Shown here one piece after another: positions 33,687-46,716 of a stretch of 64,000 nucleotides of DNA. Origin of the DNA: Aquatica leii (Eukaryota; Arthropoda; Insecta; Coleoptera; Lampyridae). Position 1 is the first letter of the stretch, and each line of letters begins with the position of its first letter. The position numbers and the translations under genes were made by a program. The notes beneath the pieces were generated by a model. That model was not told where the DNA came from, searched no databases, and saw nothing but the letters and a program-made list of their open reading frames with translations. The DNA is taken from positions 108,457,529-108,521,528 of the forward strand of contig CM069432.1 in the NCBI GenBank assembly GCA_035610365.1, read 5' to 3'.

Positions 33687-35374
33687 GTAAGTTATCAGTT
33701 TTTTTACATTAAATAAAGCTTTACATGGAGATAATACTGTGGATTATAAATTTAATTTTTATGTTTTTCATATATTTTTAAAGCAATTTATTTTATTAGG
33801 ATATTATATAAATAAATTTATTGTGTTCTCATGTAATCAAATTTCACGCTTCGTTTATTATTAAGTAATTTAATGTTATGTATTTGTTTTATTTTTGAAA
33901 ATTAAGTGTCGCAAAAACTGTTTCTAACGTAAATCTTATTATGGATATCACGAAACAGGACGTACTTGTCGTCAAGTAGTGAGATTAGGTCACTAAAAGG
34001 CTGGTTCAATGCAGTTTTTAACTATGTAATAGCTCAGATTAAGGATATCCTCAAGACAATTGTCATTATTTTATGTTCTATGGGAACTAGCTAAAGTGTG
34101 TTTCAAAACTACGCGAAATTAAAAATTTTTATTTTATCGCGTCTGTATTCTAATGAAATATTTATTGAAAAATTGCGTATTTTCAAGTGAGCAAATTGCG
34201 TTTTCTAGTAGGCATGTTCTTACTTGAAATTAAATTTTTTAAATGTTTCATTAGTAGAAAATCTTGAATTTCAATTCCAAGTTAGTGTATGCACTTTTAA
34301 TTTATGTGCTGTGTATAGAGTTGCCCAAACGTAAAAGTTGAACCTACACCATATTATTCGATTATCAGAGTCATAATTTATTGTGTTTAAAAATTAAGAA
34401 ATCCGCATTTTGATAGTAGAATATTCTTGATATTAGTATTTTAAGTATTTTTATAGAAAAGCACATAAATAAATATAATAGCAATGATAAACATACCTAT
34501 AATCATTTTTACACATACATAATATAAGTTTTGATAATTTTTTTTTGTAAAATAATTTGTTGATGTATAGAAAAAATATACAGAATTTTAAGTGAATGTT
34601 AAAAAAGCATTGCGATGAAAAAGCTTATCTTATCACGCCAATCTGCTGCGTTTAAACGGTTTTTACGAAAAAAATCGCGTTTATCTGTTGGTAACAAATA
34701 ATTTTTTTTTGTAAATTCTGAGTTTGATTAAGGGAAACATTGAATAATGTTTGGTTGAGATTTCAATAAATGACATTTATTATTTATCGATTTCCTTAAA
34801 TTCATAACCGAAAATTTTTTTAGTTTTTGAGTTAATGGTTTATAACAAACAAGATTGTTAAGACAGAGTGAAGCAAACAATCTGCACACCTCTTTAGTAA
34901 GCGAATAAATTTGGTTGAGATTTTTATATTTTTAACAAGTTAGCTTATTTTAATATACGCGACAAATTCAACCTCACGTTTTCTGATTAAATTTGTTCGT
35001 TTTCAACGCGAGAGACTGAGAAACCAGGAACCAATGACTCTATACGGAAATAAAACATTTCATAGGGAAACGTATATGTACTTTATAGAAAACTATTTTT
35101 AATTTTGACACAGGTTTTTTTTTTGTTTGTTTTGAAATAACTAGTTTAAAATGCAAAGCACAACTAATACTTTTGTATGACCACTTTTTACAGCATATGG
35201 AATATCATACTCAACCAATGTATTCAAAAAAGCTCTGGCCGGACATATCGCCGGTCGGATACAACGCCGAATCTGTGGTTATCATCGCCGAAAAAGTGCC
35301 GTTGACACAACGCCAATTCACATATCTATTTTGGTAAAGTTGAGAGTTTGGAAAATTTGGTTTTGACGCCCTGT
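33687..35374 (+). other. AT-rich stretch downstream of candidate exon
   Basis: If the candidate exon ending at 33686 is real, this would be intron. No continuation exon with convincing composition was found; a short open stretch after an AG near 34040 is not distinctive. Confidence 0.4.
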
Positions 35375-36348
35375 GTCTTCTGCAGTGGCGGCTCGTGAGG
35401 TCAGGCTTAGGATGGGCTACGTGGGCAATGTATATGGCGTGAAGAAACTTGATGCTTTTTTTATTTAAATGATTCAAGTTTGTACCCGCATGGAAAATAA
35501 AACATTTAAATTTGTCATACTTGAATTTACATTATAAAAATTAAAAAAACTGTCCGGGTTTGCAGTTTAAAAATTTGGTGTTTGAAACCTATTTGTCCCG
35601 GTTTTGTGATTTTACAAATGGCAGACCTATTAAAGACCGGAAAAAAGCATTTTTAATTTTTGTTTTGTGTAAACTGAGGTTTAATGTTAATAAAGCTACT
35701 AAACGACGATTTTTTCGGACACTCATTGCTGATTAACAATAAACGTAAAATAATATTATTTGGATATGTGTAGACGTTCAAAAATACTAGTATCATCTAT
35801 TATGATTTAACGGATATGTTACTTCATTGTATTGTTTTCTTTTCGATAAAACTGTCAACTTTCAACGACAGGCTTACAAATTAATTTAAAAAAAAATTGT
35901 ACAGTACCTTTTTTTGCATTTTTCGAAAGTTACGTACGACAAATATATCGTTTCACTTACAATACGTCGTGCAACTCCGACCGCTTCATGATTACTGAAT
36001 TGAAACCATCGCGGGCTACAAACGCGAGAGCCCTTTCACATGTTAAAACTGTATATGAAATCTTGTAGTGGGGGTCGCGACGTCGCGTTAGAATGCTCTG
36101 CTACATATACAGTCATGGGCTGAAATAATTGTAGCCCCAATATAAAGAAATTACCTATTTAATATACGTTGCTTTGAACGACAACCATATTAAATTAATG
36201 TTTTAGAGTAATAAGTATATGCTATTTATACTCTATGAATACGTTTAAATATTTTAATTCCTAATAATTTGTAGTTTTTTTGTTTTAATAAACGTCTGGG
36301 GGGCTCGTGCCCTAGAGCCTTTATGGACCAGCCGCCACTGGTCTTCTG
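35375..36348. mobile_element. Non-autonomous hAT element, 958 bp
   Basis: The element is 35383-36340. It starts CAGTGGCGGCTCGTGAGG, ends CCAGCCGCCACTG and is flanked by the perfect 8-bp duplication GTCTTCTG. The termini match those of the hAT copies at 8.7 and 15.9 kb, but the interior is unrelated, so it is a different family mobilised by a similar transposase. No coding sequence was recognised. Confidence 0.93.
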
Positions 36349-36614
36349 CTTTTCGGCGTTTTGACCGCGTTCGGCGGTTTGTCCACAAGATTATTTTCGA
36401 CGTTTTGTTTACGGTACTTTTTTTTACAATAAATATAAAAAAAAATTAGTCGTAATAGTTTTTCTAAATATTTAAGGCAATTTCATATGTTATCTAAGTA
36501 TGTGTAAATATTATAATACAATCAACACTTTAGTTTATTTGAACTTGTGTCGATATCATCATCGTCTTCGGTTGCTCTTATTTGTCGGGGTGCATTTAAT
36601 CTATAGTAAAATAC
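36349..36614. other. Short stretch without gene
   Basis: AT-rich, with no feature recognised. Confidence 0.5.
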
Positions 36615-36911
36615 ATACTGTAACGATTATTAAAACTAATTTATTTATACTAAAAAATATCACTTACACGAAAGTTAAAGTCCGCGGATAACTTCAGTTT
36701 AACACTTATTGTTTACATTAAAGTCACTCACGATTTAGTGCGTCGTATTTATCTCGCCGACTTCGAATTACTGAGATAACTGACCTATGATTCATTTGTG
36801 TCGCTTTTATATAATTTGGCCATCCGTCGAGAATCTTCTATATTCTTTCGTGAACGTTCTAGACGTGAATAGTAGCTTTGTGAATGCTCTCGAAGCTTAA
36901 CGTTTCAATAC
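36615..36911 (-). repeat. Solo LTR related to the gypsy LTR
   Basis: The LTR is 36619-36907, minus orientation: it starts TGTAACGATTATTAAAAC and ends AACGTTTCA, the inverse of the gypsy LTR termini at 18.1 kb. Perfect 4-bp duplication ATAC flanks it. Internally it shares AAAGTCCGCGGATA and ACTGACCTATGATT with the LTR at 62.5 kb. At 289 bp it is shorter than the 448-bp LTR. It is the product of recombination between two LTRs that removed the internal region. Confidence 0.88.
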
Positions 36912-37715
36912 TTTGGTCAACGCTTCGGTTTAATACTATCCAAGAAATTGCTGACTAACTATAAATAAATATTTTTTTTTGTTTTGTTTTATATTATTTT
37001 TTTCAATAAACAAAACAAAATGTCAATATTGAATTAAGTTTTATCGTGCTATGATTAGATACGAATTACACAGAACATGGAATTTATCCACATACAGTAA
37101 TAGTTTCCAAATTTAGTTTTATCGCCCGTATAATAAATACTAAGTACATAATTTCTGAACCTGCAAATATTTGTAGGTACTTACTTCGAATTAATCTTAA
37201 CGCAGATTTAAACATAGGTACAGATATAATGTGGCTATATTATATCTGTGTAGAGAAAGACTTATCATTTACACATTTAGCTATTGTTATGATACGGATG
37301 CGGAAGAGAATTGTTTAAATTATTTAAAACTAGATGTCTACAGTGCGTTGTATGAACAGTTTTCGTCTAATGATATGTTAGACTATATGTTTCTGTATAT
37401 TCTACCATTTATACCCGAAATTGAATATATTTTGTAATTTATCGACTGCATTAATGTGTAGGATACTGTTGTAATGTAAACTTAATGAATCTGGCAACGT
37501 CGAACATTTTAATAGCATGCCAACCAACTTCATAAGTAATACATATAAAATGTCGACCATTGTATTACCATGTACTATAAGATAAGTTGTATTTAATAAA
37601 TCACAGTACATCAATGATAGTTATTGATAAGAAACATAACCATAAAACATGGCGCTGCGAACTACGCGAAATAATTACTATTTTTAATAAAAGTAAGATT
37701 AGAAGCACATGTAAA
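36912..37715. other. AT-rich stretch, no gene seen
   Basis: Open frames at 37231-37437 and 37402-37614 overlap on opposite strands and have no recognised motif. Confidence 0.4.
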
Positions 37716-38070
37716 ATGGAATTCAAACCACCTAAAAATTTAATACTGGAAGGTGATGTAGAAGCCAACTGGAGAAAATGTATGCAAAGTTATAATATTT
37801 ACTTAAAAGCAAGTGACAAATCTCAAGAACCGTCAGAAAAAAGGCTGCAATGCTACTCAATTGCATAGGCGACGATGCTCTTGAACTTTTTAATACATGT
37901 AATTTAAAAGCAGAAGATGAAAACGACGAAACTAAAATAATTACTGCATTTGAAACTTATTTCGAACCACAAAAAAACGTAATTTAGAATAGATACATAT
38001 TTTACAACAGAAGTCAAGGTAAAAATGAAACATTGGATTCATTTTTAAGACATTAAATCGTTAGTTAGCA
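37716..38070 (+). pseudogene. Ty3/gypsy gag fragment of a second family
   Basis: From the ATG at 37716 the frame reads MEFKPPKNLILEGDVEANW, a gag start typical of another gypsy group in insects. After a frameshift near 37845 it continues as LLNCIGDDALELFN, ETKIITAFETYFEP, then RYIFYNRSQGKNETLDSF. Stops follow. Only the capsid N-terminal part is left. It has no sequence relation to the gag at 18.9 kb and no LTR was found beside it. Confidence 0.7.
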
Positions 38071-38340
38071 TTTCTACCTTACATTAAAAACGTCACAGAT
38101 AAAATAAGCAAAATTCTGTTACGAAATAATATCAAAACTGTTTACTACAAATAAGAAAATCAGCTCTGTACTAGAATCTCCTAAAGAACGTATCCTACTT
38201 GAAGCACCAGGAGTATATGAAGTTCCATGCAGCATGTGCAATAAGACTTATGTTGGTCAAACTAATAGACGGATTGCAGCAAGACTAGAAGAACATAAAC
38301 TTGCAGTTAGACAAGAACTTTCCTCATCTAAACAAATATC
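38071..38340 (+). pseudogene. Penelope-like element fragment with GIY-YIG domain
   Basis: One frame reads FLPYIKNVTDKISKILLRNN, the linker after the Penelope-like reverse transcriptase. After a frameshift, APGVYEVPCSMCNKTYVGQT followed by NRRIAARLEEHKLAVRQ matches the GIY-YIG endonuclease of Penelope-like elements, with GVY and YVG as the namesake motifs and the conserved Arg and Glu (RLEEH). It begins directly where the gag fragment ends. The reverse transcriptase itself is not present. Confidence 0.75.
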
Positions 38341-38344
38341 TGGC

Positions 38345-39475
38345 ATTGCCTTCCGTATTATCAACAGTAGGTTCCGGTAATATTGCAACAATATCTCCAA
38401 ATTCCACTCTGAATTCATAATTTGCTTCTACTTTAAACGCTGTTTTCTCTGTGTTCAAAGATTTCACACCCAGCACTTCGATTTCATCATCTCCAACATT
38501 AGTATTCTACACTACAGCGACATAACAATAACTTACGGTTTTTTGCATCCCACCTAGTACTTTCTCTACTAAGTACATTCATTTTTTTATCTCATCTCTA
38601 TTTACCTCCAAATATTCTGTTTCGTCCTTGTCTTGTAGAATTGTTAAAATATTATCGGAATCATTGTTATCAGAGTTATCATTTGTTACAGGAACGCTGA
38701 GCAGTTACCCTTTCTCCCGGTTCAACAACTAGTTTTTTTCTTTTTATTGTTACGCTTAGATGGCACGTTAGAAAATCCTTGCTTTTTTAATTAATCAGTA
38801 TGCATATTTTGCATTAAATCCCATCTTTTCAGCACGATAATTTATATAAGTTGGCAATAAGACGCCTGACGCTGATCCACATATCATTATGAAAGTGGTC
38901 GATTTTGTCAAGTTACAAACTGTTTTGGGATATTTTACTCCACGTCGATAAAAGAGTTTTTTCCATCCAGGATCGTCTTGTAAATTAGTTTCATCATAGT
39001 TCTATATATTTATATTGGAAGCGGAACTTTCATTTAATGTTGTTTATGAATTATTAAAATATTCAATTAAAACATCTCGGGATACCTCAGAACGTGACCT
39101 TTTAATGTTAGCGGCAAGTTTTTGTGTGACTCGATTTTTATGTCTTTTTAGAAGAGAATAGGTACACCCAATCAACCCCTGGGAGATTATTTTTGGATTT
39201 AGCAACGGTTCTTCCTTGCATGTCCAACAAGTTTCTTGCGATATGTCTTACGTCTGTTAAGTTAAGTAGGAATCTCCATGCTCGGCATAGGCAATCAATA
39301 ATAGATTTTTCTTCATTTAAATTAAATATCGTAACCCCACCATCCCACCATGAGTTCTAATATGCCGCCCGTGATATCGGTTGTATAATGTGCCTTAAGG
39401 AATTTTATATTCTTTCGACGCTTTTCTCAAACTCCAGCCATCGTCAATGACTTTTTTTTAATGCATTATCAATGC
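38345..39475 (-). pseudogene. pogo-like (DDE_1) transposase, internally deleted
   Basis: The minus strand starts near 39475 with GWSLRKASKEYKIPYGTLYN-like residues, a psq-type helix-turn-helix. LLDMQGRTVAKSKNNLPGVDW and LAANIKRSRSEVSRDVLIEY follow. NYDETNLQDDPGWKK holds the first catalytic Asp, and TTFIMICGSASGVLLPTYI follows it. Sequence then jumps from about 38840 to a low-complexity linker. A C-terminal domain follows (KVLGGMQKTVSYCYVAVV, then EFGDIVAILPEPTVDNT). The stretch holding the second and third catalytic acids is missing. Many stops and frameshifts make it a relic. It abuts the Penelope-like fragment. Confidence 0.75.
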
Positions 39476-41779
39476 TTTCAAGATTATAATCTTTATAGCT
39501 GCATGCCTCAAGTTTCCTGTTGTACGATCTTGGCATTTTCAATATCTACAATTAAATTGGTTTGCCAGTGTACAAATTATTAATTATAATATCTGTTTTA
39601 CCATTAATGATACACTTTTTCACTTTATCAACCTTCAAAACGCGTGATCTATGTCACCCACGAATCAACATTTAAAATACACGTTAAACTGCTATCATAA
39701 TAACACTATAAATAAGCTTACTATCGTTCAAGTTATTTTTACGATTTTCTCAAGAAAATTGGCATTGATGGACGGAAATTCAAAATGGGACACAAAGTTT
39801 GAGAGCGGTAAAATTTATATTAAAAACGCTTACCTTTTTAATTTGAGATTTGGAATAAAATTTATAATACTTTAATAGTTATTTTTAATTTAGTGATAAA
39901 TAGAAAAACTGTACTGTGATAAATAATACACGGTATTGTATTTCTTATAAAGTATTTATAATGTGTTGTGTTATGATGGTATTAGAATATAGTACTTGCA
40001 CTGTGATATCCTTTTTCCTCACTTGTCTTTCGAAGATAAACAGTCGCAACTACAACGTTCAAATATATTGATTAATACCAACTATAATATTTGTTCTAAC
40101 TAAAAATCGTTTTTATTTTGGAATTCTTTTTTTTATCTTTTGCAAAGAGGCTTCCTTCGGTGGAGAAATCTGAATGCTATTTGGTTCAGATAGAATTTCA
40201 AACTTGAATTTTATTTATTTATTTTTTTTCTTCTAATTGAAAGTCAGTTTCCACCAACAGATTGAAACTTATGGTCGTGGTTAATATTGTTATTAGTATG
40301 TTATTTGTTTAATTTGGTTTATATAGAATTTTAAACTTAAATTTTATTTTTTGGTTTTACAGTATATTGACTTTCGAAATTTTTCTTATTTGCTGATCCA
40401 TAAAAAAATTATTAAATAATAAATAATTTATATTGTTATAGATAGTGTTATTACGTTTATGGTTCATATGATTTTTATATAAAGTACATATTTCTAGGAT
40501 TTTTAAGTATAAACGATGTAGTAAGGTATTCCTGTTTTACTGTTTGACGTCACTGGTCGTTAGCGTAACTTCTGACATTTTCTCTATTCATTCATTCATT
40601 ATCTAAAATTTCTAAACACAATAGGCAACTAGATTTATCAGAGCTTTTATTGAAAACACATCGAATGGTGCAAAAAACGATTAGCTATAGTACATTCTAA
40701 TACTATTCGATAGGTAATTAAAAAGTGCATTTTCTGGTAAATTAAAATTATGGTGTTCTATTTAAGCTAATAAAGTTATAGCCACTTAAATTTCTTAATT
40801 GATAGGTTTTAATTTTTGGACATCCTATATACGATGTAATGTGTGTTATAATTGGGATGCAAAATATTATCTACTTTTACACTTCACTGTAAATTTTGCT
40901 CCCATCACTTAGATACTTCTTAAGTATTTCAAACATGAAAATTAGGTTATATTTTGACATAATTAAGAGTATTAAAAAAAACCTAACTTTAGATCTCATA
41001 AAGTTTATTAAAACACGCCCTTATTTTGATCGGAGAATCTAAAAATGTAATAATATACAGAGGGTTTTATTTAAAAAACACAACTTTGATTGTATAACAT
41101 AATTATAATTTAGAAAAATTCACCATAATAGACCTCATATATTTCAACGGTGGAACTTTTCCTCTTCCTGTGATAGTAAATTGTCTATACCGTTAACTTT
41201 TATCAATCGTTGGTAACTACTCTTGAAATGCAGGCATCTAACATTTTTTCCTTCTGTTTGCTGACGTGCGTACTATATTAACGTAAAGATGTTTCTTGTG
41301 TTTTACAACTTTATCGGATTTGTTTGATTCCTTTTATAGTGTGTGCAGAAATACTTTGTATTTTTGCATCCGTCGATCTTAGGATTTGCTTAGAGCTTAC
41401 TGTTTCTGGCGTATATGTCATTATTACTCTCACACACCAGTTCTGTATACATCTTACTTTTGGTGTTTATTTTCTCGAATTGTTGGAAGTAAAATTTTAT
41501 AACATTCATTTATGTTTTTGTTTCTTGGTGCATTAATTTTTTGTTTCTTTAGTTTTGTGTTATTCGTTACTTCCGTCGAAGTAATTTGTTTTTATTTATA
41601 TTTAAATCGTTTTGTTGGTAGTTTTACACTCTTCAGTAATTAGTTTTAAAATCAGTGTTTATTTTTTTAATGAATGACTGAATCGAATAATTTAATTAAT
41701 ACTAGAACCGCTGAAAATTTAATCTGCCTATAACTGCGTGGACCAGTCAAAACCATCGGAATTAAGAAACACTGTTATT
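39476..41779. other. AT-rich stretch, possible transposon ends
   Basis: No gene was recognised. TTTGGACATCCTATATA near 40815 resembles the common insect transposon end ACAGGGTGTCCAAA in inverse orientation. Minus-strand sequence around 41250-41420 has normal protein-like composition and could be more of the piggyBac C-terminus, which I could not confirm. Confidence 0.3.
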
Positions 41780-43005
41780 TAAGTTATTATTTGAAGTTAT
41801 GACAAAAGAAATGTCTGTTTGTAATCCTTGCTCAGTAAAAACAGACATGTGTAGACTACTAAGAATAACATTTTTATTTGTTTTCCTTTAGTACAAATAT
41901 TGTCTTTCTATTTAAGAACGGTGGTTTTATAAAAACTTCCTGTGCTATTTTTTTTATAATGTTTGGAATTTCTTTTCTGCATTTGTTCATGATACCAACA
42001 ATTGTAGTGTTGCGTTTTTGTTAGTGTGGCACAATTTCAAGCTTGTTAAAAAATTATCTGTTGCAAAATCACTTTAATTTTAGCAGTTTCAGTATAACAT
42101 ACCCGAAAAGTGGTTGATCATCAGTTTATTGTATCATTCTTTCCTAAATATGGAAAACCATTCAAAACGTATTTTGCCTTAGTATCCACAGCTAACCAAA
42201 ATTTTAACTCAATTTGTTTAGCTTTAGTAGCAAACAGCTATTCATCACTCGTAATATTTTCACCTGGAGTATAACACAGCTTGCAAGTTATCAATAAACT
42301 TGTGCTATATTTGGGTAGACATAGCAAATTTGTCAACATTTAATCGTTGGCTTTGTGTTAATTTAATATTGAATTTCAACTAGTTCAATATGTCTGTAAA
42401 CCGATCTCTAGCCATTGTTTGTTTGAAAAACGGTGATTCCTAAGTATTGTCCCACAAGCTATCAACTTCTAAACTTCTAGCCCAGTATGTATGTACCCTG
42501 TGCATGTAAAATAGCCATGAAAGCATACAATTCTTTAGAACATAATGTTCAGTCAGGGTTTTTTAGTTCTCTCCTCGCTTTAATTTCTGTGCATTCTATT
42601 ATCAACGTAGTCATAGAGGGATCAACAAATAATCTCTAAAAAAAACTTAACTTTTCAAGGCGTAATGTGTTGGTCCAGGTTTGTCTCGTAAATTATTGCG
42701 CTAGGGTACTTTTCCAAGATTATTGACATTAGTACCTATCGTTTTCACTGGGATCTAGCCCGTGAAGTATGCTTGAATCCTACAATTAAGAAACATGTTT
42801 TTTGCGGATGGTAGAACCAGATTGTCTTTTTCTGCGTAGCTTTTTTTTGTTTGTTTGAAGTCAGTTTCATCACTGCCATTATAGTACTACCGTCACTTTC
42901 ATCATCACTTGAAACATTGTTGAAACATAAAAGTCTATTTGATTCACTATTTGACTTGCTTTCATTTTCGTAAGTAAATTTGGACAGAGCTTTTAGTTGA
43001 CCCAA
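41780..43005 (-). pseudogene. piggyBac-like transposase relic
   Basis: The minus strand opens at 43005 with an acidic N-terminal region (SSDDESDGSTIM). It continues in several frames: ELYAFMAILHAQGTYI, MARDRFTDI, and a PGENITSDE-type block holding the first catalytic Asp. KFWLAVDTKAKYVLNGFPYLG holds the second Asp. DNFFTSLKL-like and VGTMNKCRKEIPN-like residues follow near 42000. These are successive boxes of the piggyBac (DDE_Tnp_1_7) fold. Stops and shifts are frequent, and the cysteine-rich C-terminus was not identified. TTAA-flanked ends were not found. Confidence 0.72.
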
Positions 43006-45526
43006 ATAAAGTAGAGCTTGTTCAGCTGGACAACATTTTTTACATTGATAGTATCAAGTTTGTAAAATGTAAAGCATTTTCTATATATTTAGCTCATAAA
43101 ACTAACTTTCTCCAAGCTTTATTAAAACCGTAGGCTTGCACATATAAGTACTATGTAATTGTTGGCGTACGACGGAAAGTCACATTATATATACCTAAAG
43201 ATAACTGGATTGTCAATATCTCATTATCATTAGTTCTCATTATCTATAATTGCACTTTATTGCTGTTGAAAATTAAATTGCATTAAAAAAAATGCTTAAT
43301 TACGTTAAGTTTTGCGGTCATAATGACAGGTAATAGCAGTTCTAGGAATAAAAATTGATGTAATCCAAAGAAAGGTACAATTACATGAAATTATTTTACT
43401 TATATGTTATCACACTAGTTTTAGAAGAATTCATAAAGTTCCAACTTGATTACACTAAAAATAATCAAAATATAAACAAATAAAAATTTAAATCGGTCAA
43501 AATGATGGATTCTAATGTTAAGGCAAAAAAAAGAAACAAACGTTTTCTGTATTTGTAGATTTGAAATATAATCACTGGAACAAAAATGAAACAAAATTTT
43601 AAGTATTTTGAATGTAAGTATAATGTTATAATGCGATTTTGATTTACAGCAGGTAATAAGGTTTAAAAAAAACGGTACAATTGACCATTAATAAATATAT
43701 CCACGGGGATCTATTGTGTATTAGAACTTGTCCACGTAAAATTGGAAACGTCAACCGTTTTTCGCGCATCTAATATAATACGAACATTTTTGTTAGCGAT
43801 GTAACATCCTTATCTAACTATTATCTATTGTAAAAGGAGTGTTAAATGATTGGAAACTAAAATTGCATTGGTTAACATTTATCTCTAAAGGAGATTACTT
43901 ATGAATAGGTCGCAACTTAAAATCCAGTGGTGTGTATTGTAATTCTAAAACATTTAAAAATTAATTAGTACATACATATGAATAATTCGGTTATTATGAT
44001 TTTTATTAACAAGTTTTTTGTAACAAAAAATGCTGTTTGTCGGGACAAATTTATTATGATGCGCATGCTTATCTTATCTACGAAATATGCAATGTGTTTG
44101 AAAAAGATACAAGTGGCGATTTCGGTGAAAAGATGTTTTGACCAAATCTCTTTACAAATTATCGAAGAATGTACTTTCACAGCAAATCTATTACTTTTCA
44201 AGAGTACCTACTAATTTTTAAAAATAAACAATGCGAAAAGAGGTGTTAAGAAACTGAAACGCATGATCGTACGCTACTGTAGTCTAATCTCCACTAAATG
44301 CATAAATGCATTCTTGCGTCGATCTTCTTTTTAGCTCGTTATAGTTATGATTGCTTTCCCGAACGGTATAAAGTTGAATTTACACATTTACTAAATTTCA
44401 AGTTTGCAATTAACTACTAACAAGATGATGTCTGAAGCGACATGGATTAAATATACTTATTCTCGTATCTCGTTAACGATATAACTTTTAATTGAAAGTC
44501 AGTTTTCAAAATTATTAAAATAGATAACAATATGTGCTTATTCATGATTGATGTTTGAAATAGCTTGAATTGTTTGTAAACAAAAAAAGTCTCAAAGTTT
44601 TAAAATATGTGATAAGTTGGAAGGGCGAAATTATTAAACGTAAGTTAGCTAAACAAGAGATAATTGCATCATGAATAAAAGGCAGCTTAATTTAAAATTA
44701 ACTGCTTCTATTATGATATCCACTCGACCAAATTAACTTCATTAGTACCACACCGGGAATAGGAAAGATACCAAGGTTGTACATCATGTGTTCAATAGAA
44801 GAACCACGCACATCCCTTAAGTATGTATGTGTATCATGAATATATAATTTATAATTACATACATATACTTAACTTTAAAACTTAAACTAATCGTGTACAC
44901 ACTCGGTTAATTTTTTAAGTTTGCGTTTTAAAAAATAACTTATAAGTGCAGTTTTCAAATTAATTAAATTACTATAAATTTCGTAAATCATAATTTTACG
45001 GTTATGTTTTTTAAAAAATATTTTCAAAAGGTTTTTAGCTTAATGTAATGTAGTGTGTCTACATATGCTAATGATATTTTAGATTTCTAGTTATAATCTT
45101 TAGTGGCAATAAATCGCGTAAGAAGCAAACATGACAAGCGATTTTTCTTTTACATTTGTTGGTTCTAGTAAATATTCTTAAGAAAAAGTCGAGTATCATT
45201 ATTTTGTTAAAATTAAAAAGTACACTAAAGTAGATATGAACCTTTATTTCTGTTTAAAAGTATTTATATATTTTGTGTAAATATCTTATTTTAATGTAAC
45301 ATTTTAAATGCGTTTTGTTAACCGCGGTTAATTACTGCTTTACTTATGTATATATGATAAAGAAAAAATCTCCTATTGTCTATTTTACTATGCAGTTTTT
45401 CGCAGAATAACACATGTATTAAAATATTACATCGGTTTGGACAGTTTACAATACTTATCAGTTTTTAGTCTATATTATTGTATTTGTAGCCTTCATTTAG
45501 TTTACTTAATCATTGGTGTAATCTAT
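43006..45526. other. AT-rich stretch, no gene seen
   Basis: Two open frames on opposite strands at 43965-44214 mirror each other and show no motif. A plus-strand stretch after an AG near 44334 (RYSYDCFPERYKVEF) is exon-like but unsupported. Confidence 0.4.
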
Positions 45527-45830
45527 AAACCGACTTTAAAAAAAAGAAGACGGTTCTCAATTCATTGTCATTATGTGCAGCGATCGTTCTTTACCGCGCT
45601 GACCAATTTTGATTATTCTTTTTTTATTAGGAGGGCACGTCAGGAGTGGTCATTTTAATTTGGTTCAATTCTAATGATGGGATTTACGAGAAACAAACTA
45701 TCAAATTTATATAGACATGAAATTCCATTCAACGATGTGCATTTTCAAGGTTTTCAGTGATTTTAGTCACCTTTGATCATATATTTACTTTCGGGACACA
45801 GGTGCTTTTTTTAATACGTAATTGTATAGT
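45527..45830 (+). mobile_element. RTE-type non-LTR element, 3' tail
   Basis: CCGACTTTAAAAAAAAGAAG followed by ACGGTTCTCAATTC, and then AATTTGGTTCAATTCTAATG followed by ATGGGAT, match a 3' untranslated tail that I recognise as recurrent in insect RTE-like elements, especially Lepidoptera. Only the 3' end is present, as expected of 5'-truncated target-primed insertions. No reverse transcriptase precedes it. Confidence 0.5.
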
Positions 45831-46716
45831 TTCAAACTAAGGATTTGCGATATATTTTAAAAATAAAACTTGCTTGATTTTACTTAACAGCATTCTATAT
45901 ATTTTCTTTTACCATTGAGAGAATTCTTACTGCACATATATGTATATATTATATGTCAAACTTCCTATTTTTCCAAATTCTTATTATATCTAATTATTTA
46001 TTCCTACAAAATATAAATAATATTGCGACACGACTGCTTTTTTTAGATGGTTTGTAGTTTTTTTTTTATATTATGTTGATAGTAAATTTATCTATAGTCT
46101 TATAGTTGTAATATATAGTTGTATAAGAATTTAGATGCGAGGTGGTCGCTAATGGTTGTGTTTGTATTCAAGTTGTTAACAAATTTTTCAAATTATGTCG
46201 TGGAATTACTATTCTCAAATAATTTAAGAACGTTGCACAAAATGTAGTTATTTTTAAATGTAACGTGACGTATAGTTTTGACGTTATACTAACACGTTAT
46301 TACATTAAAACTACGTCAGAATTGTTTTGTACTAGTCGTATATATCTATTTTGTAATATTGTGTAAAACATTAGATTTAATTTTTATTTACATCTTTACC
46401 GATCAATTTTGAAACAAATATTTTTTATCTAGAGGACTTTGAAGATTGAAAGTTTATTTTCTGTTGTCAAATAACGCAATTTTAGTTAAATTCTTTGTAT
46501 TGCAATCGTATTGTATAAAAATTTGTCTTGAAAACTATTAATGCAGATTGTTTATCTATTATATTGTTTTGTTTTTTATGATTTATTATTATTTACAATC
46601 TGTATATATACTATATATATAAGTACAGATAATGTTAAGTATGATAACAGGACGTGGTTATTGACATGTAAGGGCCATCCACTGAGTGCCTCTCTTTAGT
46701 TACTTAGTCAAAAACG
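45831..46716. other. AT-rich stretch, no gene seen
   Basis: No feature was recognised. Confidence 0.5.

Noticed and set aside
43965-44214. Mirror-image open frames on both strands
   Set aside because: Open on both strands at the same place with hydrophobic AT-driven composition and no motif.
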